This document shows positions 16,460 through 25,646 of a stretch of DNA of 64,000 nt, one piece after another. Source of the DNA: an uncultured Clostridia bacterium (GTDB lineage: Bacteria > Bacillota > Clostridia > Christensenellales > Borkfalkiaceae); the NCBI GenBank assembly GCA_944327465.1, contig CALVHH010000006.1:29481-93480 (forward strand), read 5' to 3'. Position 1 is the stretch's first letter; each line of letters starts with the position of its first letter. The translations under genes and the position numbers were made by a program. Below the pieces are notes generated by a model. The model was given only the letters and a program-made list of their open reading frames with translations, made no database searches and was not told the DNA's origin.

Positions 16460-16488
16460 ATTATATCATTGTGCAACGGTTTTTGCAA
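16460..16488 (-). promoter_or_regulatory. Promoter of the acylation operon
   Basis: Minus-strand TTGCAA (16483-16488), 17-nt spacer, perfect TATAAT (16460-16465). Transcription would begin near 16453. The weak -35 fits activation by the encoded LytTR regulator. Confidence 0.72.
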
Positions 16489-16524
16489 TCGCTAAATATC
16501 AACGGGTATTTTTTTAATATGAAC

Positions 16525-16556
16525 GGCAGCCCGTCCGCAGGAGCGGACGGGCTGCC
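16525..16556 (-). terminator. GC-rich hairpin after the permuted GH3 gene
   Basis: A 14-bp stem (GGCAGCCCGTCCGC / GCGGACGGGCTGCC, loop AGGA) 25 nt past the stop of the GH3 gene. It separates the GH3 locus from the acylation operon promoter. No U-run follows on the minus strand. Confidence 0.55.
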
Positions 16557-16580
16557 TAAGCAAATGGAGAGATATAATGA

Positions 16581-19550
16581 CTACTCGTTGTTCTTTTTGG
16601 CTTTGTTCTCCTTGATGACGCTGACGACGTACATTGCCGCACTGCCCGCAGTTATTACCGCGACTACGGATATTGCCGCTATGAGCGCCGTCCTCCACCA
16701 CCAGTCTGCACTGCCGACGGGCGTAGTGGGCGTCATGCCGTTCATTGCCGCGCTGTAGTTGGCTATGGCATAGAGTATGTGGTGCGAAGCTTCCCTGAGG
16801 GCGCAGGCGAACGTGACGTTGCTCTTGAGCGAGCTGAGCGCGCTTTCGGAACCGCTGCCCATGTACAGGTCGGTGCCGTTGGGGATACCGTCCTGATAGG
16901 TCATGATGAACGCCGTGTTGGACGCCGCCATGTCGGTTATGCAGTAGCCGTCGAACGCCCACTCATCGCGCATGATGTTGTTGAGGAGGTTGTCGCTGGC
17001 GCCTACCCATATGGCGCCCACGCGGTTCATTGCCGACATTACGCCGTGGGCATTGCCCATGCCCTCTGCCGAGGAGAGCGCGTACTCGAAGGGAAGAAGG
17101 TAAACTTCCCTTGCGGACTGCTCGTTGAGCCATACCGCGCCGCCGGCGCGCTGGTCTTCCTGGTCGTTGAAGGCGATGTGCTTTACGTGAGCAATTACGC
17201 CCACGGACTGCATGCCGTTGATTTCGGCAATGCTTGCCATGCCCGAAAGATAGGGGTCTTCGGAGAAGTATTCGTGCGACCTGCCGCCGAAAGGAGTGCG
17301 GTGGATGTTTGCGGCGTTGGCATACATGCCCGTGAAGCCGTTTGCCCTTGCATCCTCGCCGAGCATGAGGCCGACTTTGTAGATGAGCTCGTCGTTATAC
17401 GAGGAAGCCCATATGCCTTCGCTGGGGAAGGACAGCCCGCCGTCCGAACCGACGACGCCGGTGGGGCCGTCGTATTCGCCCGTATCGGGTTTTGCGACCG
17501 AGCTGACGAGCACCGTGGAATAGAGACCGCTGGTGACGAGGTTGGACTGCTCTTCGTAAGTCATCTGGTCGAGGAGCTGTTCCCATTTTTCGTCGTCGTA
17601 ATCGAGCCCGCGCAGCGCCGCTATGGTGAGGCCGTTGTCTGCGCCGTATGTAGGCATTTCGGCATCGGGGTCTTCGGCTATCGGGCGGTTGCTCTGCAAG
17701 TCGTTGTAGAGCTCATCGGTGAGCTGAACTTTTATTGCCGCCGAGGGCATAGTGCCCGACCAGTCGTTGCGCGAAACGTAGGTGACAGTCGTGGTGCTGC
17801 CTTCGTACTTGTTGAGGTCGGCAGAATCGAGCCTGTTGGTGACTTCGACTTCGGAGTTGTATTCGGAGACCGAATAGGTGGTGTTGTCGAACGACCTTGC
17901 AAAGCTCTTTACGAGGTCCTTGTCGCCTTCGGCGTCCATGCGGTTGCCCGTGCTTGCGGGCGAATAGCCCTGCGCCGCGAGGATGTTGTTGGCTGCCTCG
18001 TGCGCGCCGTTGGCTACCGTGAAGTAGTAGTCGCCTTCATCGATTATGTATGTCTTGGCGTTGTTTGCATCGTAGCTCTTGAGCTGGCTTGCGCTTATTA
18101 CTATATCTATCTTGTCGCTGACTTCGCCGGGGGCGAGGGGCTGCGTCTTGGCATAGCCCGCGAGTTCGACGGCGGCTTTTTCGACGCCGTTGTCAATATC
18201 GTACTGCGTGTAGGGCTTCTGGATGTATACTTCGACCACTTCCTTGCCGGTGTAGCTGTCGCCGACGTTCTTTACGGTGACGGATACGGTGTATTCGTCG
18301 CTTTCGGCGTCGTAAGCCACGTCGAAGCTTTCATATTCGAAGTCGGTATAGCTGAGACCGTAGCCGAAGGAATAGGCGACGTCCGAAGCGTAGTCGTAAT
18401 CGCCGACGTTGGCGCGGCCCGTCACGTAGTCGGTGTAGCGCGTTTCGTAGTAGCGATAGCCCACATATATGCCTTCGGTATACACGCCGAAGTACTGCTG
18501 CGAAGGATCCTGGAGCCTTTCGTAGCCTTCGTACCTGCGCATGAAGTTGTTGAAGTCGTTGTAAGTCTGCTGCTGCATTGCAGGCGACGAGAAGTTATCC
18601 AAAAGATAGGTATCGGAAAGCTTGCCGCTGGGGATATATTCGCCCGTGAGCACCTTGCCCACAGCCGAAATACCGCTCTTGCCCACGTTGCCTATCCACA
18701 GGCAGGCATCCACATCGATGTCGTCGGCTTCGAGGAAGTCGAGCTGAATGGTCGCCGAGGAGTTGAGCAGCACTATTATCTTGCTCACGGTGCCGCTCTT
18801 TTTGAGTTCGGTCAGTCCCCTGAGCACCGAAAGTTCGGCTTCGGAGAGGGAAAGATAGCTGCCGTCGGCGGTGTCCGAACGCGAAGAGTTGATATCGGCG
18901 CCCTCGCCGCTGTTGCGGGCGATGTTTACTATCGCCGTGTTGTATTCGGCAAAGGTATCGGCGCAGTTTATCTGGTCATAGGGCACCTCGTTGGTCATGT
19001 ACAGCGTGCCCTGCTTGTACCTGCCCATGCCCAGCACGTTGACCTGCTGGTCGTAGAAGTCCCAGAGCTGACCGTTGACTTCGAGCCCGGCTTCTTCGAG
19101 GGCGGATTTGAAGTTTTTGTAGCCTTCGGTATCGGCTGCCGAAGAGCCCGAAGTTGCATAGTTGAACGTGACCGAACCGGTCAGAAAGGTGCTGACCTTG
19201 CTGCCCTTGGCTATGGGCAGGGCGTCGTTTTGGTTCTTTAAGAGCACTATGCCCTCGCTTTCGATCTCTTCGCCGAGGGCGAGGAAATCGCTTTGGAGCT
19301 CGTCGTAGTCGCCCGTGAACAGATAGTTATCGTTGAGCTTTTCGTAGTCGCCGTCGAAGTAGGTGCTCTCATAGTACTGATATTCGGGGTCGGTGGAGCG
19401 TTCTATCGTAGAAGTATCGATGTCGAGGTTGAAGTTGAGCGCCTGATACTGGCTCATGGCTATGGAGTAGCCGCCCGAAAGCACGGCAAGCAGCGAACCC
19501 ATGCCCACTGCAAGGCCTTCCCAAAGTTTTCTTTTAAACAGTTTTGCCAT
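16581..19550 (-). CDS. Membrane-anchored, circularly permuted GH3 glycoside hydrolase
   Basis: 989 aa, ATG at 19550 with GAGGAGG nine bases upstream. The GH3 domains are permuted: an N-terminal anchor (about residues 10-33), then the GH3 C-terminal-type sandwich (GIVLLKNQNDALPI near residue 100), the fibronectin-III-like domain (GYGLSYTDFEYESF near residue 395), and only then the catalytic domain with KHIAFNDQE and the nucleophile region GYCITDMAAS near residue 871. A second membrane helix (TALIAAISVVAVITAGSAA) and the basic tail IKENKAKKNNE end the protein, so both ends sit in the membrane with the enzyme outside. The permuted order is known among Firmicutes GH3 enzymes. It probably trims beta-linked glycans at the cell surface; substrate unknown. 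Same transcript as the next two genes upstream. Confidence 0.92.
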   Translation of the reverse strand: MAKLFKRKLWEGLAVGMGSLLAVLSGGYSIAMSQYQALNFNLDIDTSTIERSTDPEYQYYESTYFDGDYEKLNDNYLFTGDYDELQSDFLALGEEIESEGIVLLKNQNDALPIAKGSKVSTFLTGSVTFNYATSGSSAADTEGYKNFKSALEEAGLEVNGQLWDFYDQQVNVLGMGRYKQGTLYMTNEVPYDQINCADTFAEYNTAIVNIARNSGEGADINSSRSDTADGSYLSLSEAELSVLRGLTELKKSGTVSKIIVLLNSSATIQLDFLEADDIDVDACLWIGNVGKSGISAVGKVLTGEYIPSGKLSDTYLLDNFSSPAMQQQTYNDFNNFMRRYEGYERLQDPSQQYFGVYTEGIYVGYRYYETRYTDYVTGRANVGDYDYASDVAYSFGYGLSYTDFEYESFDVAYDAESDEYTVSVTVKNVGDSYTGKEVVEVYIQKPYTQYDIDNGVEKAAVELAGYAKTQPLAPGEVSDKIDIVISASQLKSYDANNAKTYIIDEGDYYFTVANGAHEAANNILAAQGYSPASTGNRMDAEGDKDLVKSFARSFDNTTYSVSEYNSEVEVTNRLDSADLNKYEGSTTTVTYVSRNDWSGTMPSAAIKVQLTDELYNDLQSNRPIAEDPDAEMPTYGADNGLTIAALRGLDYDDEKWEQLLDQMTYEEQSNLVTSGLYSTVLVSSVAKPDTGEYDGPTGVVGSDGGLSFPSEGIWASSYNDELIYKVGLMLGEDARANGFTGMYANAANIHRTPFGGRSHEYFSEDPYLSGMASIAEINGMQSVGVIAHVKHIAFNDQEDQRAGGAVWLNEQSAREVYLLPFEYALSSAEGMGNAHGVMSAMNRVGAIWVGASDNLLNNIMRDEWAFDGYCITDMAASNTAFIMTYQDGIPNGTDLYMGSGSESALSSLKSNVTFACALREASHHILYAIANYSAAMNGMTPTTPVGSADWWWRTALIAAISVVAVITAGSAAMYVVSVIKENKAKKNNE

Positions 19551-19554
19551 TGCG

Positions 19555-19992
19555 TTATACCTCCTCGCCGGCAGGTTTTGCCTTGCTTAAAGGGTGCCAC
19601 CTTGTAAGTATGCCGGCAAGCAGCGTTACCACGAAGGCGAGAATGAAGCTGACGAAAGTTACAATAAAGTCTGCCGTGAACGTGTTGCCGTCGATGGCGA
19701 CGAACACGTTGGTTATGTAGGTGACCTGCGAATAGAGGTACCACATGAACGAATATAAAAATATTATGGCGGCAATGTACTTTATTTCCTTGAAGTCTGC
19801 CACGAGCGAGAGGGCGCACAGCGATATGCCCACCGAAAGGCAGATTATTGCGTTTTGGTTGAGCGCGGGGCTGAACGACGTTACGCCCGTCTGATTATAC
19901 ATTATAAGAGCTACTATGCCCAGTACAAGACCGGGGATGGTGAGGTAGTACCCCACCCCCCTCGTCTTGAAAAATTTAACGATGATATTCAT
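19555..19992 (-). CDS. Four-helix membrane protein of the GH3 locus
   Basis: 145 aa with helices around residues 14-34, 46-63, 70-92 and 108-128, and a cytoplasmic tail TRWHPLSKAKPAGEEV. No family recognised. It starts 21 nt after the carbohydrate-binding lipoprotein gene and its stop is 4 nt before the permuted GH3 gene, so it is made with them and may help anchor or stabilise the surface enzyme. No transporter or enzyme motif is visible. Confidence 0.75.
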   Translation of the reverse strand: MNIIVKFFKTRGVGYYLTIPGLVLGIVALIMYNQTGVTSFSPALNQNAIICLSVGISLCALSLVADFKEIKYIAAIIFLYSFMWYLYSQVTYITNVFVAIDGNTFTADFIVTFVSFILAFVVTLLAGILTRWHPLSKAKPAGEEV

Positions 19993-20013
19993 ATTTCACC
20001 CCGTGGAAGGCTA

Positions 20014-21144
20014 TCAGTAGTTGCCTTCGAATATTGTCATTTCGAGCACGGCGTCGGAATTGATCTTTATGCAGTCGACTGCGGGGGAAGCCGCGTCTAC
20101 CGTACCTGCTTCGCCTACGGGCAGGTCGCTGTTGTTTACGGTGAGGCGTATTTTGTTTTCGCCCTCCTTGAGGGAGATGCCGCCCAGCTTTATTTCCTTT
20201 AAGCCGCCGCGCAGACCGGGCGTAGTTTCGCCGCCTTCAGAGCCGTCGCCCAGCTCTATCTTTGCAGTGTAAGCCATGGGCACGCCGTTTATGCTGACCT
20301 GATATTTTGCAGCCGTGAGCGAGATGTCGCCGTATTCGCAGCCGAGCACGAGGGTGAGCGACGCGTTGTCATCTGCCTTGTCGGCAGTGATTATAAATTC
20401 AAGGTATGCGCCCCTGTAGAACAGACCGCTTATATAGTGCCCGTTGCTTGCGCGGGAATCTTCCTTGACGAGGTTTTTGCCGTTTGCCGAACCCGAGAAG
20501 TTATAGCCCGTCTTGTCGCCGTTTTCCTGTGCAAGGCCGAGAGCGTAGTCGTCCGTAAGCCCGGTTATCTGTGTGTCTTCGGCTTCGAAGGTGTAGGAAG
20601 CCTGCCACTTGGCGTAGAATTCGACGCTGGCATCGTACTTCTTCATGGCGCTGTATTCTTCGCCGTTTTCATCGAACCAGCCGCCGAACGCGTAGCCTTC
20701 GCGCACGGGGCTTTCGACCGAGCCTATCCTCTTGCCCGATTCGAAGTGGGCGGTGTAGAACACGCCGCCGTCGGGAGCGCCGTCGTAGTTCCAATAGAAC
20801 GTGGCGGTGAGCGCGTCGCTTGCGTTTACCCAGCTTGCATACAGCGTAGTATCGGCGGTGACTGCCGTAGTTTCGAATTCATAGGGAGTTTCGAGCGCTT
20901 CGTCGGCGAACCAGTTGCCGAATACCGAACCGTCCTTTGTGGGGTCTTCGGGGCGGGTGGCATAGTCGCCTTCTGCCACTTCCTGCGATTGAACGGCGCT
21001 GCCGCCGTTGCTTTCGAACGACACGGTGTAGTAGGTGACGTCGGGGTCCTTTTGAGTATCATCCGAGGTAGCGCAGGCTGCGAGCGAGGTTATGAACAGC
21101 GCAGAGCAGAGCGTGGTTGCCATTATTACGGGAAATTTTTTCAT
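20014..21144 (-). CDS. Surface lipoprotein with two InlB-type repeats and a carbohydrate-binding-like domain
   Basis: 376 aa; start at 21144 after AAGGAG. Signal peptide with lipobox SLAAC (Cys at about residue 23). Residues about 37-105 and 110-178 are two Flg_new/Listeria-Bacteroides repeats (GNWFADEALETPYEF...LYASW and GYAFGGWFDENGEEY...FYAKW). From residue 180 the pattern YTFEAEDTQI and the final IKINSDAVLEMTIF resembles CBM6/CBM35-type beta-sandwich modules, which bind sugars. It probably holds polysaccharide at the surface for the GH3 enzymes encoded on both sides. The CBM call is by pattern only. Confidence 0.8.
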   Translation of the reverse strand: MKKFPVIMATTLCSALFITSLAACATSDDTQKDPDVTYYTVSFESNGGSAVQSQEVAEGDYATRPEDPTKDGSVFGNWFADEALETPYEFETTAVTADTTLYASWVNASDALTATFYWNYDGAPDGGVFYTAHFESGKRIGSVESPVREGYAFGGWFDENGEEYSAMKKYDASVEFYAKWQASYTFEAEDTQITGLTDDYALGLAQENGDKTGYNFSGSANGKNLVKEDSRASNGHYISGLFYRGAYLEFIITADKADDNASLTLVLGCEYGDISLTAAKYQVSINGVPMAYTAKIELGDGSEGGETTPGLRGGLKEIKLGGISLKEGENKIRLTVNNSDLPVGEAGTVDAASPAVDCIKINSDAVLEMTIFEGNY

Positions 21145-21270
21145 GAAAGTTTCTCCTTGAAAAGTTTACAAATTTTTTATATGTCATTATGCCGTGCGGC
21201 ATTTGTTTGCATGATCAATGCCCTTTAAGAGCAGTTTTTAAGTCAGGCGCGTATGTTACCATATAAAAAT

Positions 21271-21318
21271 TCAGGCGGTAACGATATGCCGAATTGCTTC
21301 GGCATATCGTTTGCCTGA
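21271..21318 (-). terminator. Intrinsic terminator after the giant GH3 gene
   Basis: Nested stem: outer TCAGGC (21271-21276) / GCCTGA (21313-21318) and inner ACGATATGCCGAA (21281-21293) / TTCGGCATATCGT (21298-21310). On the minus strand ATTTTTATAT follows. It separates the 1369-residue GH3 gene from the lipoprotein gene, with an extra TTATTCAG/CTGAATAA inverted repeat around an 8-G tract just upstream (21327-21350). Confidence 0.8.
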
Positions 21319-21366
21319 CTATTGCTTATTCAGGGGGGGGACCTGAATAAATTAGGGGGGAAAGGC

Positions 21367-24300
21367 TTAGTTGTCCTTCTTTTTGCGGTTATAGAACACC
21401 ACTGCCGCCGCCGCAGCTATTGCAAGGCCTGCGCCCGCAGCTATTGCGGTGGATACGGCGCTGCCGTTGCAGCCGCTGCCCTCTTCTTCGACGGGAGCAG
21501 TATCGCCGCCATCGTCCTTGTCGAGGTCTGCTATAGCGTCCTTGATCGCCTGATCGATCATATCCTGAACTTCGTCGGAGGTGATGTAATCGGGAGTTTC
21601 GGGAGTTTCGCTGCTGCCGCCGGTGATAACGAAGGTGACAACATAGTCGACCGTGGTGGTGGTAGTTGTGCTGCCGCCCTTGTTGCCGCCCATGCCGCGG
21701 GTGGATATCATCTTGGAACCCTTGGAGCCCTTGTTGCCGTCGTCACCGCCGCCCTGCGTTGCAGTGAGACGGATGGTTACCGTGTAGGTGCCCGCCGTGG
21801 TGGGAGTACCTTCGATGAGGCCGTCCTTGCTGAGCGTTACGCCGTCGGGAAGGGTGGAACCGGGTGCCAGACCGTATTCAACGGTGTCGTAGTTTTCGGT
21901 GGTGAATTCGGTGGATTCGAGCTGAGCCATGAACTCTTCGCCCACTACGAGCTTATCAAGAGGGTCGCTGTCCTTATTGATGGTTATAGCCGCGTTGACG
22001 GTGAGCGTGTACTTGGCTGTCTTTACTACCCAGCCGTCGATTATCGATTCAACGGTGAAGGAGTATGTGCCTGCCGCGGTGGGAGTACCCGTTATTGCAC
22101 CGGTGGTGGCGTTGAGGGTGAGACCTGCGGGAAGCGAACCTTCGGTCACTTCGTACGAAGTTACGGTAGAGCCCTTGCTGAGGATGGATTCTACGGAGGC
22201 GCTGCCCGTGTATTCTACCTGCTGGGTGCCTGCGGTGAGGGCGCCGCCGGTGGGATTGACTTCGCTGTAGCCGTTTTCCTGTGCGCTGGTGCTTGCAAGC
22301 TGATAGAGCATGTTCTTGGCAGCCGTACGCACGCAGTACCACTGTGTGGGGCTTTCAACGGTGATGGCTTCGCCGTCTTCGTTCTTGGTATTGAGAACGA
22401 CCATCTTCTTTTCGGCATCCCATTCGCCGGAGAGGTATTCAACGAAAGGTGTGGTGTAAAGTTCTACTACGTTACCTGCACGAACCATCATATCGGGATC
22501 GGTACGGGTCTTCCAACCGATGTAGCCGTCGGTTACGAAGTAAGCTTCGGTACCCCACTGATTCTGATAGAGTTCGGTGTTCATGTTGTAGTTGTTGGTG
22601 TTGGACCAGCCGCCGAGTCTGCCGTAGCCGACCATGGCTGCCTTGCTGCCGCCTTCCTGAAGAGCTATCTGGAAGGAACGTGCATAGTTTTCGCGCATTG
22701 CCTGCTCATCGCACCACGTGAACAGGTTGCCGCGGTTGGTTTCCTGGTCGTTCATGAAGCAGTGCTTGACGTAGCAGATGATGCCCTTGGACTGGACGCC
22801 CTGAATGACGGAAGCTGCTATCGTGCCGTTTGCGAAGCCGTCCTGACCGTAATATTCGTTGTTACGTCCGGAGAAAGGCGAACGATGAATGTCGGCGCCG
22901 GGTGCATACCAGCCGTTCCTGCCGAGGATGAGACCGAGGTTGCCCATTATGGTACCCTGCTTGTTGGCAAGTTCGGTGTTCATGGTTGCGCCTATTATGT
23001 CGGCAGATGCCCAGCAGTGCGAGCTATCCCAGTTGTTGGGACCGTCGGAGTCTTCGGTCTTGAGCTTGCCTACGGAGGCGATATCTGCGGTGGAGTAACC
23101 TGCGAACTCTATGAGCGAGCAAAGTTCGTCATAGGTGAGCTGGTTCATGAAGGTATCCCACTTGGGATCGTCGTAGTCGACGCCCGCCATATCCTTGAAC
23201 TTGATGGGCGATTCTTCTGCCAGCGATACCCACATGGGGTTCTTGGTCTCGGTACGGTTGTTCTGTACCTTGTGGTCTTCATCGTATACGCCCGTCGCCT
23301 GAGTCCAGTTCGAAGGGATATCCGATGCGCTCTTGTACCAGGGGTCGCTCTCCTTGTCGTACGAAGGACCGAATTCGTATATATCCGTGCCGGGAACTTC
23401 GAGACCGTCCGAATTGCTTACTTCGGGAGTGGGCGTTACGCGGAAGTTATCCCAGTAGCCGATGTTGTCGAGAACGGCGTTCTTGAAGGTGAGGTCTGCC
23501 TTGGTGGGAGCTTCGGGGAAGGTGGTGACCATGTTCGCACGCGAAATTATGGTCATGCCGCTCTCTTCGTCTGCCATCATTTCGGCAACGCGGATGTTGT
23601 TGTAGTCGTGGTCGCCGAGCTGGGTGGTTTCGTCTGCGACGCCGTTCTCTTCGGAGAACAGGTTTTCAAGTTCGTTGCCCGAATAGTCGTCCAGCCTCAA
23701 GATGGCGTCCTTATCGAGCGAGAAGGTGACTTCGTCGTAGGTATCGGTGGTGTCTGCCACATTGGTCTTGTAGTCGTAGTGTGAATCTTCCATAAGCCTT
23801 ATGGTGTATTCGCCCGCATCCATTTCGTAGCAGCCCTTGTTGTCGTTTTTGTTGGCGTCATTGTAGTCCCACGAAGCCATATCCTGTACGTTTATGGCTA
23901 TTACTATGGTCTGCTCTTCGCCGGGCTGAAGGATATCCGTCTTGCCGAAGCCGCAAAGCGTTACGGCTGCCTTTTCGACTTCGCCCTTGTAGTAAGGCGC
24001 GGATACGTATGCCTGTACCGTCTTTTTGCCGGCTACGTTGCCGGTGTTCTTGACGGTGACGGGTACGTATACCTTGTCTACCTGAGCTTCCTTGCCGACG
24101 GAAGAAGAGAACAGATCTGCAAGTCCGGTGCTTGCAAGAGCCGTCTTGCACGATTCGTCGGTGTAGATGCCGCCTGCGTTGAATGAGAACGTGGTGTAGT
24201 TGAGGCTGTAGCCGTAGGGATACAGCACGTTCTTTTCCCACCATGCTTCTGCGGCGTCGAGCGAAGCCTGGCTCTGACCTGCCGAAGTTGCGTTTTCGGT

Positions 24301-25476
24301 GAGAGTGTCGGTATCCTTGTTGTATGTAAGGTTGCCGTTTACTATTTCGGTGTATACCGTTTCGTAGTACTTATAGCCGAGGTAGATGCCCTCTTCGTAG
24401 TCCACGCCGTGATAACCTTCGGTATCATACGAGGTGTAGGTGTTGGAGCCGTCGGCATTTCTGTCTTCCGAGCTGCCGACTACAACGCCGTTTTCGCGCA
24501 TGTAGGAGTTGGAGCCCGCGCCGTTTCCGACGGTCTTGTCGCCCGTCTGGTTGTTGGAACCGAAGTTGTACCAGGTGGGATCGGTGGTGAAGTCGGTCAT
24601 CCATTCGTCTACAAGGCTGCCCGAGGGGCTGAGACCGGTGAGGATGTCCGTCATGCCGGCAAGTCCGCCTACGCCGGGACGGCCGATGTGGAGTATGGCG
24701 CTTATCTTGTCGTTGTTCTCAAGGTCGCCGAGCTCCATGGGGTTGGAGGTGTTGGTGATGACGATGACCTTGTTGAAGCGGGCGGTCACGTATTCGATGA
24801 GCGCCTCTTCTTCATCGGTCAGCATGAGGTAGTGCTTGTACGTTTTGCCATCCTTATCCGTGTAGAGAGCCACGTGGTCGTCGTCTTCATCGACGGTCTG
24901 CTTGGTAACGCGCGAAGCGTCGCTGCCTTCGCCGCCTTCGCGGGAAAGTACGATGAACGCCGCGTCGTTATAGAGCTTTGTCGAGCTGTCTACCGTGCCG
25001 GGGAAGTCGGTGACTTCGGCGCCGATCCCGGAAGAATCCTGCTGATAGAAAGCCTTGAGCGTGGGGTTTACCTTGAAGCCCGCATGAGTGAGCGAGTCTG
25101 CAATCGTTTCGTCGCTGCCGCCGCTGTCGCTGCTCCATGCGCCCGCGCTGTCCGATGCGCCGACAAGATTGTCTGCCTTGACGCCGAACACGCTGACCCA
25201 CTCGCTGCCTTTCATGGGAAGAGCTTCGTCCTTGTTCTTGAGCAGTGAAGCGCCCTCGCCGACTATCTGCCTGTTGAGATCTTCGGCTGCCTTTTTGGCA
25301 TCTTCCATGCTGTTGTAGTCTGTGTAATACTTAGTCAGACTGCTTGTGGTGGTGCTTGCCGAGTCGTCTGCCGAAACAAACGCCGTGCCGGCAACGAGCC
25401 CCGTGCCCATTACCATGGCAAGGGCTACCGCAGCTAGGGAAGTGAGCTTCACTTTACCTTTTTTAAGTTTTTGCAT
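21367..25476 (-). CDS. Giant secreted permuted GH3 protein with Ig-like domains and C-terminal anchor
   Basis: 1369 aa from the ATG at 25476 (GGAGG five bases upstream). Signal peptide about residues 1-36. The GH3 units are permuted: C-terminal-type sandwich first (GASLLKNKDEALPMKG), fibronectin-III-like part next (PYGYSLNYTTFSFN near residue 440), catalytic domain last with KHCFMNDQETNRG and the nucleophile region AYFVTDGYIGWK near residue 982. Two putative Ig (He_PIG) modules follow (LTLNATTGAITGTPTAAGTY, VTLSKDGLIEGTPTTAGTY), then a Thr-rich linker, an acidic helix, and GCNGSAVSTAIAAGAG plus a hydrophobic helix and RKKKDN that anchors the chain. It is an extracellular beta-glycosidase candidate for bulky plant or microbial glycans. 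Own promoter and own terminator. Confidence 0.92.
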   Translation of the reverse strand: MQKLKKGKVKLTSLAAVALAMVMGTGLVAGTAFVSADDSASTTTSSLTKYYTDYNSMEDAKKAAEDLNRQIVGEGASLLKNKDEALPMKGSEWVSVFGVKADNLVGASDSAGAWSSDSGGSDETIADSLTHAGFKVNPTLKAFYQQDSSGIGAEVTDFPGTVDSSTKLYNDAAFIVLSREGGEGSDASRVTKQTVDEDDDHVALYTDKDGKTYKHYLMLTDEEEALIEYVTARFNKVIVITNTSNPMELGDLENNDKISAILHIGRPGVGGLAGMTDILTGLSPSGSLVDEWMTDFTTDPTWYNFGSNNQTGDKTVGNGAGSNSYMRENGVVVGSSEDRNADGSNTYTSYDTEGYHGVDYEEGIYLGYKYYETVYTEIVNGNLTYNKDTDTLTENATSAGQSQASLDAAEAWWEKNVLYPYGYSLNYTTFSFNAGGIYTDESCKTALASTGLADLFSSSVGKEAQVDKVYVPVTVKNTGNVAGKKTVQAYVSAPYYKGEVEKAAVTLCGFGKTDILQPGEEQTIVIAINVQDMASWDYNDANKNDNKGCYEMDAGEYTIRLMEDSHYDYKTNVADTTDTYDEVTFSLDKDAILRLDDYSGNELENLFSEENGVADETTQLGDHDYNNIRVAEMMADEESGMTIISRANMVTTFPEAPTKADLTFKNAVLDNIGYWDNFRVTPTPEVSNSDGLEVPGTDIYEFGPSYDKESDPWYKSASDIPSNWTQATGVYDEDHKVQNNRTETKNPMWVSLAEESPIKFKDMAGVDYDDPKWDTFMNQLTYDELCSLIEFAGYSTADIASVGKLKTEDSDGPNNWDSSHCWASADIIGATMNTELANKQGTIMGNLGLILGRNGWYAPGADIHRSPFSGRNNEYYGQDGFANGTIAASVIQGVQSKGIICYVKHCFMNDQETNRGNLFTWCDEQAMRENYARSFQIALQEGGSKAAMVGYGRLGGWSNTNNYNMNTELYQNQWGTEAYFVTDGYIGWKTRTDPDMMVRAGNVVELYTTPFVEYLSGEWDAEKKMVVLNTKNEDGEAITVESPTQWYCVRTAAKNMLYQLASTSAQENGYSEVNPTGGALTAGTQQVEYTGSASVESILSKGSTVTSYEVTEGSLPAGLTLNATTGAITGTPTAAGTYSFTVESIIDGWVVKTAKYTLTVNAAITINKDSDPLDKLVVGEEFMAQLESTEFTTENYDTVEYGLAPGSTLPDGVTLSKDGLIEGTPTTAGTYTVTIRLTATQGGGDDGNKGSKGSKMISTRGMGGNKGGSTTTTTTVDYVVTFVITGGSSETPETPDYITSDEVQDMIDQAIKDAIADLDKDDGGDTAPVEEEGSGCNGSAVSTAIAAGAGLAIAAAAAVVFYNRKKKDN

Positions 25477-25538
25477 TTTGCCCTCCAAAAAATTATTTTT
25501 TTGTAAGTCACGTTCACATTCTGTGACTTTTCAGCAGT

Positions 25539-25567
25539 ATGCTACCACTATGCGCGCACCTATTCAA
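25539..25567 (-). promoter_or_regulatory. Likely promoter of the giant GH3 gene
   Basis: Minus-strand TTGAAT (25562-25567), 17-nt spacer, TAGCAT (25539-25544), the latter preceded by TG in extended -10 spacing. The weak -10 suggests regulation. A TTTAGCGG element like those before two other carbohydrate operons lies just upstream (25596-25603). Confidence 0.5.
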
Positions 25568-25646
25568 CATAAATGATTTAATGCGCACAATTTATCCGCT
25601 AAAAAAATATTTAAAGCACGAACTGCATTTTTTTTGGCACCAAATA

